The notes under the pieces were generated by a model. The model ran no database searches and had not been told where the DNA came from. It saw nothing but the letters and a program-made list of their open reading frames with translations. Below are positions 1 to 5,439 of a DNA stretch of 8,485 nucleotides, one piece after another (positions within the stretch are counted from its first letter, which is position 1; each line of letters starts with the position of its first letter). The DNA comes from Candidatus Thorarchaeota archaeon (GTDB lineage: Archaea > Asgardarchaeota > Thorarchaeia > Thorarchaeales > Thorarchaeaceae), in the NCBI GenBank assembly GCA_016841005.1, contig JAEORG010000162.1, forward strand, positions 1 through 8,485. Direction: 5' to 3'. Made by a program: the position numbers and the translations under genes.

Positions 1-156
1 ATCAACACGCTTGACATGAAGTACAGCACCGATAGTCCTACCCATCTCTGTTGAGAGACTATCATATACAAATCTCTCTACAAGCGAAGTCTTTCCTACA
101 CCTGATTCACCGAGGAATACCAGCTTGTGGACAAAGTCAGGTTCTCTAGCGGACAA
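1..156 (-). CDS. Ras/Rab-like small GTPase, N-terminal part only (runs off the left edge)
   Basis: This is the first 52 residues of a second small GTPase; the rest lies beyond the window edge. The P-loop (G1) GESGVGKTS is clear about 15 residues from the start. The switch I/G2 threonine sits in RTIGA, about 25 residues further on. The segment HKLVFLGESGVGKTSLVERF is nearly the same as the matching part of the GTPase gene just upstream (FKLVFLGEGGVGKTSLVGRY), so the two are tandem paralogues. The frame has no ATG before the P-loop. The best start is the TTG at 156, giving MSAREPDFVHKLVF, a normal Ras-type N-terminus. It lies 28 nt after the neighbour's stop, so the pair is probably one transcript and perhaps translationally coupled. 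No clear Shine-Dalgarno sequence precedes it. Expected role: a GTP/GDP switch. Effector and localisation cannot be read from this fragment. Confidence 0.85.
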   Translation of the reverse strand, partial: MSAREPDFVHKLVFLGESGVGKTSLVERFVYDSLSTEMGRTIGAVLHVKRVD

Positions 157-184
157 GATGTCTTGTACTATGAATGTTGGCTTA

Positions 185-736
185 TTAATCGATTGCTCGC
201 TTCTTAGAACGCGACCGGTCGAGAATTTCTCGAGTCATTTCCATGAATGCTTCTTCTACATTTGTGTCTTCTTTTGCACTTGTCTGAATTGTCTTGAAGC
301 CATGTTTTTTCTCCAATTTCTTCAGTGTCTTTTTATCAATCTTTGATTCGAGGTCTACTTTGTTTTCAAGACATACCAGAGGTATCTCGCCTGTGACCGC
401 ATACAATGCATCTATCCATTCCTCAACTCTTTCCAGTGTTTCTGGCCGGTTGGTGTCAAATACAAAGAATGCTCCAGATGCATTCTGATAGTAGGCCTTT
501 CTCAGCTGAGCAAAGTCATCTTGCCCTGCAATGTCCCATATCACAAGTTTGCACAGAGTATCATCTATCCTAATTGGCTTGGTATGCATTGCAGCACCAA
601 TAGTTGCAAGATAGTCGCCTTCGAAGGAATCATAAACATAGCGTCCAACGAGACTTGTTTTACCTACTCCGCCCTCTCCTAGGAAAACTAGCTTGAATAG
701 ATAAGCGACAATTTCTGACAGTGCTAAACGCTCCAA
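185..736 (-). CDS. Ras/Rab-like small GTPase
   Basis: This is a complete small GTPase of about 183 residues, the usual Ras-superfamily size. Counting from TTG 736, G1 GEGGVGKTS is at 20-28, the G2 Thr in ATIGA at about 45, G3 WDIAGQD at 67-73, G4 NKVD at 125-128 and G5 TSAKED at 152-157. The catalytic Gln equivalent to Ras Gln61 is present (Q72), so it should hydrolyse GTP. The C-terminus (RSRSKKRAID) is basic and has no CAAX or CC prenylation motif, so there is no sign of lipid anchoring. The start is uncertain. An in-frame ATG at 838 adds 34 residues of Cys/Ser/hydrophobic sequence unlike a GTPase N-terminus and leaves only 21 bp to the divergent gene at 860. TTG 736 gives the usual short N-terminus and leaves room for promoters, so I prefer it. 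The gene stands head-to-tail with a paralogue just downstream. Such GTPases are expanded in Asgard archaea, where their partners are mostly unknown. Confidence 0.9.
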   Translation of the reverse strand: MERLALSEIVAYLFKLVFLGEGGVGKTSLVGRYVYDSFEGDYLATIGAAMHTKPIRIDDTLCKLVIWDIAGQDDFAQLRKAYYQNASGAFFVFDTNRPETLERVEEWIDALYAVTGEIPLVCLENKVDLESKIDKKTLKKLEKKHGFKTIQTSAKEDTNVEEAFMEMTREILDRSRSKKRAID

Positions 737-770
737 TAGCTGTGCTGGAATAGGTGTTCCTTCTGCTTCT

Positions 771-778
771 GATAAAAC
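771..778 (-). promoter_or_regulatory. Candidate TATA box for the GTPase pair
   Basis: On the minus strand the sequence reads GTTTTATC, centred about 38 nt upstream of the preferred TTG start at 736. That would place transcription initiation about 12 nt before the start codon. If the ATG at 838 were used instead, this element would lie inside the gene. The match is weak and was judged by eye only. Confidence 0.25.
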
Positions 779-817
779 TATCGAAGATGAAGAGAAGCAT
801 GTTAGTGTAACCAAAAC

Positions 818-828
818 TGACAAATAAC
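818..828 (+). promoter_or_regulatory. Candidate TATA-like element for the TIM-barrel gene
   Basis: The AT-rich stretch GACAAATAACA lies about 36 nt before the ATG at 860, the distance expected for a short-leader or leaderless archaeal transcript. No convincing Shine-Dalgarno precedes ATG 860, which fits a nearly leaderless mRNA. The element overlaps the doubtful N-terminal extension of the divergent GTPase. Confidence 0.25.
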
Positions 829-859
829 AGCAATCCATTCCTTTTCTAGAGTTGAGAAG

Positions 860-1651
860 ATGGAAATAGGTACATTCGCGAGGAACAACAATCAGGTTGA
901 TTTCGCATTACAACATGAACCAGATTTCATAGACCTGAGAATGGACCTTAACCATAGTATCGAATTTCGTGAAACGAAGAAGAAACTTACAGATGCAGGT
1001 GTCAAATGCACGTTGCACCTCCCGAGCAATCCTGACTGGAAACCTCTCAACCTAGCCAAGGATATTGTACCCTTCATTGATATAGGCAGACAAATTGATG
1101 CAGACCTAGTCACCTTTCATACTACACTTTCATCGCTCTTTTATGATGACAAGGAAATAGAGACGTTTCTCACTATGTTGCCTGATGTATGTGATTCAGT
1201 TAGAGAGAATGCAGTTCCTCTTGCGATTGAAACATTAGGCCTATACTTTACTGAATTATTGCTCCTTTTTGATAGACATCCGAACATTGGTATGGCGCTC
1301 GACCTTGGGCATGGACAGATCATGGCCAGAAGAAACAGGGCATTGGGGCATATTGAGTCATTCACCAAACAAATCAAGATGATCATCATTCATGATAACA
1401 ATGGTCAAAAAATGTGTGATGATGTCCAGATGCTCAAGAAGGAGCGAAACATTTCTTGTGAAGAGATGCGCGAGATAGCTGTAAAATATGACGAGCATTT
1501 ACCAATTGGTGAAGGTAGTATTGATTTCGACACAATGTTCTGGAGCCTGAAGCAGAAATCGTACGACGGAAAATTCCTAATGATGTGTGGAGATCAGACT
1601 AAATTCCCTCATGAGCGAGATGCTTTCATGAAGAAGTGGCTCGAAGCTTAG
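860..1651 (+). CDS. Endonuclease IV / xylose-isomerase-like TIM-barrel metalloprotein
   Basis: The 263-residue protein belongs to the AP-endonuclease-2/sugar-phosphate-isomerase superfamily (PF01261 type). Candidate metal ligands occur in the endonuclease IV order: H53 (TLHLP), H87 (TFHTT), E124 (AIETLG), D148 and H151 (LDLGHG), H178 (IIHDN), then D211 and H213 (YDEHLPIGEG). Compared with E. coli Nfo recalled from memory, the stretch from D211 to strand 8 aligns without gaps and puts C243 where the last zinc-binding Glu (E261) should be. So eight of nine ligands are kept and one is changed. The protein is a little shorter than Nfo (about 285 residues), and its N-terminus does not obviously carry the DNA-binding loops. 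It could act on abasic DNA or be a sugar isomerase/epimerase; the sequence alone does not decide. There is no signal peptide, so it is cytosolic. Its stop codon overlaps that of the convergent zinc-ribbon gene. Confidence 0.85.
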   Translation: MEIGTFARNNNQVDFALQHEPDFIDLRMDLNHSIEFRETKKKLTDAGVKCTLHLPSNPDWKPLNLAKDIVPFIDIGRQIDADLVTFHTTLSSLFYDDKEIETFLTMLPDVCDSVRENAVPLAIETLGLYFTELLLLFDRHPNIGMALDLGHGQIMARRNRALGHIESFTKQIKMIIIHDNNGQKMCDDVQMLKKERNISCEEMREIAVKYDEHLPIGEGSIDFDTMFWSLKQKSYDGKFLMMCGDQTKFPHERDAFMKKWLEA

Positions 1652-2634
1652 CCACGTCGAGCTAATGAATCTACTAATTTGCCTACTTCAGCCAATCCTG
1701 AGTCATCATTTGCCTTTGTGTAAAGAGATCGAGCGATTCTGACAATCTTTTGAGCCTCGTCATATTTACCCTGCACAACAAAGAATCTTGCTTGCTTCAT
1801 CCTTGCTGCTGCCATCGCACTATAGATCTCCTTTGGATATTCAAATGTATCAATATTTACAATTTCTCCACATTTCGGACATGCAGTGATAGCATCATAG
1901 TCCATATCTGCGGAAGTAAGAGTAGCTTCTGGTATTGATGGTACAGGTGGCTCTTCAAATGGAGCTGGAGCAGGTATAGGTTCAGGTACAGTTTCTGCAA
2001 CAACAGTTTCATACTTCGAGGATGTAAAATCATTAGCCAAATCTGGTGAAACTCTCGCATCCGCTGAAATGAGCATTTCTGGTTCAATTTGATCTGGTTT
2101 CTCTACGAAAGCAGATTTACTTCCTAGAATCTGTTCTTCTATGTCTTGGGGGCTTGGTGCTGCAATTGGAGGTGGACCTATTATTGGCTCATCATCAACT
2201 GATTCCACAGTAGTTGGCATTTCTGATACACCTTCCATCAGTTCCTTAACTTCACTTGCACGAAGCATTCTCGTTACAACTACACCACTGTCTTCTTCGT
2301 CTATTCCTACTTCTTCTGCTTTCGCAAATGCGGCCTGTGCTTTTTCTAGCTCTGTCATCCGTTTTTGTCCTGCACCTGCTCGTATCCGATCTTTTGAAAC
2401 CTCACTCGGTTTAACCCATTGTTCTTCCTCATCGACCGGTGTTGGTGCTTCATCCACAGTTTCTAATTTTTCACGTTTCTTATAGGTCTCTTCGGTAGTC
2501 ACAGTCCCTCTTTCAGGTATAGGGGCTACCGCCTTTCTCTTGGATGGTGCCTCTGATATGAGTGACCTTCCACAGCGAATGCAATATTTTCTTGTTGGTT
2601 GATTTGCCTTTCCACAGTTGGCGCAGATTCTCAA
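1648..2634 (-). CDS. Zinc-ribbon protein with long disordered linker and C-terminal helical domain
   Basis: The 328-residue protein has three parts. Residues 1-25 form a four-cysteine zinc ribbon (C4-x2-C7 and C18-x2-C21, in CANCGK and CIRCGR). Residues about 28-243 are rich in Pro, Glu, Ala and Ser, strongly acidic and probably disordered. Residues about 245-328 hold a CPKCGE knuckle (C252, C255) and then helices with a TPR-like look (KYDEAQKIVRIARSLYTKA). The protein has no other cysteines, so the second knuckle is only half a zinc site. The start is a TTG at 2634. It is supported by a GGGTGAG ribosome-binding site 5 nt upstream, and because it places the first CxxC three residues in, as usual for N-terminal zinc ribbons. 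No enzyme motif is seen. An adaptor or scaffold role is plausible but inferred. I do not recognise a named family. Confidence 0.85.
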   Translation of the reverse strand: MRICANCGKANQPTRKYCIRCGRSLISEAPSKRKAVAPIPERGTVTTEETYKKREKLETVDEAPTPVDEEEQWVKPSEVSKDRIRAGAGQKRMTELEKAQAAFAKAEEVGIDEEDSGVVVTRMLRASEVKELMEGVSEMPTTVESVDDEPIIGPPPIAAPSPQDIEEQILGSKSAFVEKPDQIEPEMLISADARVSPDLANDFTSSKYETVVAETVPEPIPAPAPFEEPPVPSIPEATLTSADMDYDAITACPKCGEIVNIDTFEYPKEIYSAMAAARMKQARFFVVQGKYDEAQKIVRIARSLYTKANDDSGLAEVGKLVDSLARRG

Positions 2635-2639
2635 GGTGT

Positions 2640-2646
2640 CTCACCC
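2640..2646 (-). promoter_or_regulatory. Ribosome-binding site deciding the TTG start of the zinc-ribbon gene
   Basis: On the minus strand GGGTGAG lies 5 nt before TTG 2634. It contains GGTGA, complementary to the TCACC at the 3' end of archaeal 16S rRNA. This supports initiation at the UUG rather than at any internal ATG. Confidence 0.55.
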
Positions 2647-2682
2647 ACTCTTCAAGCAAATTATCATAATGTTTTGTTGCAG

Positions 2683-2693
2683 ATATAACTTTG
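2683..2693 (-). promoter_or_regulatory. BRE/TATA promoter of the zinc-ribbon gene
   Basis: The minus strand reads CAAAG followed by TTATAT (TATA at 2688-2683), a purine-rich BRE-like run and a good archaeal TATA box. Transcription would start near 2660, giving a leader of about 25 nt that contains the GGGTGAG site. Confidence 0.45.
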
Positions 2694-2787
2694 TACGTGA
2701 TATGATTCTTACTACTTTTCTAGATTTGAAAATTAAGAACTCACTGAATTCAAGTCTTCAAATAATGAATAGGACATCTAAAGATGA

Positions 2788-2796
2788 GTTATTTAG
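2788..2796 (+). promoter_or_regulatory. Candidate TATA box for the lectin gene
   Basis: GTTATTTAG, preceded by the purine-rich AAGATGA, lies about 40 nt upstream of the lectin ribosome-binding site. Initiation would fall near 2817. The rest of the 209-bp divergent spacer (2635-2843) is AT-rich and holds no RNA gene or convincing small gene. Confidence 0.3.
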
Positions 2797-2829
2797 AAAT
2801 TATCACTGTCTTTTGACAAGTTTCATCTC

Positions 2830-2835
2830 GGAGGT
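2830..2835 (+). promoter_or_regulatory. Strong Shine-Dalgarno of the lectin gene
   Basis: A perfect GGAGGT lies 8 nt upstream of ATG 2844 but only 2 nt upstream of the in-frame TTG at 2838. The spacing selects ATG 2844 as the start. This is the strongest ribosome-binding site attached to a gene in the window. Confidence 0.75.
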
Positions 2836-2843
2836 ACTTGTCC

Positions 2844-3923
2844 ATGAATCAAGGTGTACAAAAATCCAATCACGTAGTCTACATAACACAAGACGGCCAT
2901 TTACATGAGTTATATTATACTCTTCAAGGCGGTTGGAAACATTCTGACTTATCTGCTCGCTCCAATGCCGCTCCAGCTGTAGGAACTCCTACAGGTTATC
3001 GATACGATGAACTGGGAACGCAGCATGTTCTTTTCAGAGGTGCAGATAATCATATACATGAAATATATTACCAAAAGCAAAGTGGATGGAAACATTCAAG
3101 CATTTCTGCACGAGCGGGGGCTTCTTTGGCTTCGGGTGATCCATTTGGTTACACTTTTCATGTATTCAAATCTCAACAGGTAGTCTATAGAGGACAAGAT
3201 AATCATATCAATGAGTTATATTGGGTACAAAGTGGTGGCTGGAGGACATCCAAGCTCACAGTACGAGCAAATGCACCAACATCAGCTGGAGATCCATCTG
3301 CATACATATTTCGCGATCAGAACAATGTAATATACAGAGGTAGTGATAATCACATACATTGTCTCAACTATACCACTACTACTGATTGGAAACATATAGA
3401 TCTTTCAGCAAGGATGAATGCACCTCCTGCAAATAGTAATCCTTCAGGTCTCCAATATCATGTCTATAATTCTCAACATGTCTTCTATGTTGCCCATGAT
3501 GGACATATACAGGAATTTTATTGGACCGATCAAGGTGGGTGGAAACATTCAGATCTAACAGCACGAGCAAACGCTACTCCAGCTACTGGTAACATCAAGT
3601 GCTATGTTTGGGGTGATCAGAATCATATAGTTTACAGAGGTGTTGATAGTAACATCCACGAGCTCTATTATTCTAAGACTACTGGTTGGAAACATACCAA
3701 TCTATCCCAAATAACTAGAAGTCCCCAGGCAATTGGAGATCCAATTGGTCATACCTATGCAGGATATAATTCTCAACATGTAATGTACCAAGGAAATGAC
3801 GGCAATATACACGAGTTATATTATATTGATGGCCAAGGATGGAAACAATCAAATCTAACTCAGAGGACAAATTCACCGAATCCATCTGGTGGGTTGACTG
3901 GATATACATATGAATTGAAGTAA
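2844..3923 (+). CDS. Seven-bladed beta-propeller lectin (PLL-like / fucose-lectin-like repeats)
   Basis: The 359-residue protein consists almost entirely of seven repeats of 49-51 residues, starting near residues 10, 61, 112, 161, 212, 261 and 312. Each follows the plan HVxYRGxDNHIHELYY, then GGWKHSDLxARxNAPxAxGDPxGYxY. Repeats of this type are known from bacterial and fungal propeller lectins, such as the Photorhabdus PLL family, where sugars bind in pockets between blades. Seven units make a closed seven-bladed ring with nothing left over. There is no signal peptide, membrane segment, sorting signal or fused catalytic domain, so the protein should be cytosolic unless released by another route. 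The gene stands alone, between a divergent promoter region and a terminator-like hairpin. This family is sporadic and mostly bacterial, so horizontal acquisition is likely (inference). The ligand cannot be told from sequence; fucose or methylated sugars are the family precedent. Confidence 0.88.
   Translation: MNQGVQKSNHVVYITQDGHLHELYYTLQGGWKHSDLSARSNAAPAVGTPTGYRYDELGTQHVLFRGADNHIHEIYYQKQSGWKHSSISARAGASLASGDPFGYTFHVFKSQQVVYRGQDNHINELYWVQSGGWRTSKLTVRANAPTSAGDPSAYIFRDQNNVIYRGSDNHIHCLNYTTTTDWKHIDLSARMNAPPANSNPSGLQYHVYNSQHVFYVAHDGHIQEFYWTDQGGWKHSDLTARANATPATGNIKCYVWGDQNHIVYRGVDSNIHELYYSKTTGWKHTNLSQITRSPQAIGDPIGHTYAGYNSQHVMYQGNDGNIHELYYIDGQGWKQSNLTQRTNSPNPSGGLTGYTYELK
2868..3920 (+). repeat. Seven in-frame tandem repeats (about 150 nt each) encoding propeller blades
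   Basis: The units begin at about 2871, 3024, 3177, 3324, 3477, 3624 and 3777, with protein spacings of 51, 51, 49, 51, 49 and 51 residues. The most conserved elements are YRGxDNHIHELYY and GWKHSDL. At the DNA level the copies have drifted clearly, so they are not very recent duplications. Confidence 0.85.
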
Positions 3924-3937
3924 ACTAAAAATAGAAG

Positions 3938-3980
3938 CTAGGATTTCTCGTAACCTGCGAGAATCCTAGTTATTGCTTTT
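3938..3980 (+). terminator. Hairpin plus T-rich tail after the lectin gene
   Basis: The arms CTAGGATTTCTCG (3938-3950) and CGAGAATCCTAG (3958-3969) pair over 12 bp with one bulged T, around a 7-nt loop. A T-rich run (TTATTGCTTTTCTTATTG) follows at once. The stem starts 15 nt after the lectin stop. The shape resembles a bacterial intrinsic terminator. In archaea the T-rich tract may be the active part and the stem may stabilise the mRNA end. Confidence 0.6.
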
Positions 3981-4003
3981 CTTATTGTTCTTCGTGATAT
4001 ATA

Positions 4004-4013
4004 TTGTATACAA
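4004..4013. other. Perfect 10-bp palindrome beside a TATATAT stretch in the convergent spacer
   Basis: TTGTATACAA is its own reverse complement and follows GATATATA at 3997-4004. It lies in the 152-bp spacer between the convergent lectin and ATP-grasp genes. It could be an operator-like site or a chance AT-rich palindrome. No gene downstream of it in either direction clearly needs a promoter here. Confidence 0.25.
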
Positions 4014-4075
4014 GTCAATTTTAGAAATAATAAAATCATGGATATTTAGGAGGTAAGAAAGTTAACCAAAGAAAC

Positions 4076-5296
4076 CTAGATTTTTTCGAGAATCTGAGAA
4101 GCTATTGACTGTACCCTTGCAAATACATCAGAGCCTTCTTTACCTGTTTCAATGATTGAACAAATTGGATCTCCCTTATGCACTTCTACCCCTTTGGGTG
4201 ATCTATCAACAGTACTGGGCCACTGTCCCAAAGCTGGAACAATACCATCGCGATTTGCATATACAATCATCTTCGTAGCTTGACTAAATCTTGGTATCTT
4301 GTCAGGTAAAATTCCATCGCATGCTCTAACATGGAGTTCACTAATGGATATATTTGCCGCTCTTTCAAGCATCTCAAGAGAACCTTGGAAGCGTGGGTTA
4401 ACTTCTAACAACCAAATATTGTCGTTATCATCAACGACATAGTCTATCCCATTTGATCCAACGAGATTTAATTCTGAGCATATAATTTCTGATACAAAAC
4501 GAATCTCCTTAGTTATATGACTATCAACTGATGCTGGTATTCTATTCCCACAGTACACGAAATCAGATAATCGTCCTGCGGATGGTAACCCAATGAGTTG
4601 ATCTTGAATGGAGATTGTAATCGAATCTTTTCCTGTCCCTAGTACACTTGCACTTACATCAACACCTGTAACAAACTTTTGGATAACTCGTGGTCCTAGC
4701 CTCTCAGATTTTTCAAGTGTTTTGTAAAACTTTTCTAGGTCCATAATCCCATTGACTTTCCTAATTCCTGCACCGCCTCCTGAGGTTATCGGACGAACCA
4801 CGCAAGGTAAACCAATCTCATTTACAGCAGTAGTTGCTTCTTCCAAATTCTCCACTATCTCATACGTCGGATACCAAATCTCAAGATTATCAGCGAGCTT
4901 TGCAAGCTTCTCTTTGTTTCTTGCTTTTTTCATTAATTCAATAGTATTACCGGTGATTCCATGTTTCTCGTTAATTCTCCTCAGAGATTCTGAATGATCG
5001 TCAAATCCACTACCTATTAGCACGTAATCCAATTCACAGCTACCGAATGAATGCTCGAAATTTTCTGAGAGCGAGAAATGGACTGGAGCTTCTAAAGAAC
5101 CTCTCTGCCTACTTCCTGGTACTGGACTCAGCACTGCTATCCACTCTTCTGAGCAAGTATCTAGGTCTGAATCACCCCAATAGTCTGAAACAAAAGGCGA
5201 TCCTCCTGCTTTTCGTACTGAGCATGCCAGGGGACGTGCATTAAAGCCAATAACTCCAACCTTTTTACCGAATAAAACTGTATGAGTAGATGACAT
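4076..5296 (-). CDS. ATP-grasp superfamily ligase, COG2232-like
   Basis: The 406-residue protein begins with a Rossmann-like preATP-grasp region carrying GVIGFNARPLA (14-24), a signature I associate with the archaeal COG2232 ATP-grasp proteins. The ATP-grasp fold follows: the glycine-rich loop SGGGAGIRKV (172-181) next to VVRP, the adenine-side strand IQKFVTGVD (205-213), and the Mg-ATP ligands in LLEVNPRF (E298, N300). The C-terminal about 65 residues (from KMIVYANRDG) look like the small biotin-lipoyl-like tail of some members. Such enzymes join a carboxylate to an amine or thiol through an acyl-phosphate; the substrates here are unknown. Some COG2232 members have been linked to tetrahydromethanopterin cofactor synthesis, but nothing nearby supports that. 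The ATG at 5296 is preferred over the TTG one codon upstream. The gene is monocistronic, divergent from the coiled-coil gene. All core ATP-binding motifs are intact. Confidence 0.88.
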   Translation of the reverse strand: MSSTHTVLFGKKVGVIGFNARPLACSVRKAGGSPFVSDYWGDSDLDTCSEEWIAVLSPVPGSRQRGSLEAPVHFSLSENFEHSFGSCELDYVLIGSGFDDHSESLRRINEKHGITGNTIELMKKARNKEKLAKLADNLEIWYPTYEIVENLEEATTAVNEIGLPCVVRPITSGGGAGIRKVNGIMDLEKFYKTLEKSERLGPRVIQKFVTGVDVSASVLGTGKDSITISIQDQLIGLPSAGRLSDFVYCGNRIPASVDSHITKEIRFVSEIICSELNLVGSNGIDYVVDDNDNIWLLEVNPRFQGSLEMLERAANISISELHVRACDGILPDKIPRFSQATKMIVYANRDGIVPALGQWPSTVDRSPKGVEVHKGDPICSIIETGKEGSDVFARVQSIASQILEKI

Positions 5297-5317
5297 CAAT
5301 TAACTAATCACTGACAC

Positions 5318-5325
5318 CTTGATAA
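5318..5325 (-). promoter_or_regulatory. Candidate TATA box for the ATP-grasp gene
   Basis: The minus strand carries AACTTATC centred about 25 nt before ATG 5296. No Shine-Dalgarno lies at the right distance from that ATG. Together these suggest a leaderless transcript, but the box is a weak match. Confidence 0.28.
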
Positions 5326-5380
5326 GTTGTGTAGTTTTTCGAGAAAATGTTAAGTGAGATAAACACAATACACATTCTAG

Positions 5381-5392
5381 GAAACCTTATAC
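5381..5392 (+). promoter_or_regulatory. BRE/TATA promoter of the coiled-coil gene
   Basis: GAAACCTTATAC combines a BRE-like GAAAC with a CTTATA box. Initiation about 25 nt downstream, near 5414, would leave a leader of about 25 nt that contains the GAGGGA ribosome-binding site at 5429-5434, 5 nt before ATG 5440. Confidence 0.42.
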
Positions 5393-5439
5393 AGTGGGTA
5401 TATCTGTTAGTGATGTAGCTTGGTCCATGAGGGAACCCC

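Noticed and set aside
185..736. GTPase anchored to membranes by C-terminal prenylation
   Set aside because: The C-terminus ends in KKRAID with no cysteine, so there is no CAAX or Rab-type CC motif.
2141..2485. A 114-codon open frame on the plus strand, rich in Ser and Thr
   Set aside because: It lies antisense to the low-complexity acidic linker of the zinc-ribbon gene. Its composition is simply the mirror of Glu/Pro/Ala codons, and it has no domain or ribosome-binding site.
2618..2908. A 96-codon open frame on the plus strand across the divergent spacer
   Set aside because: It overlaps the starts of both flanking genes and both likely promoters. Its product has no recognisable fold, and the lectin's strong Shine-Dalgarno sits inside it.
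2871..3920. Regular repeats of about 150 nt considered as a CRISPR or satellite array
   Set aside because: The repeats are in frame, diverged at the DNA level and encode propeller blades. There are no short identical repeats with unique spacers.
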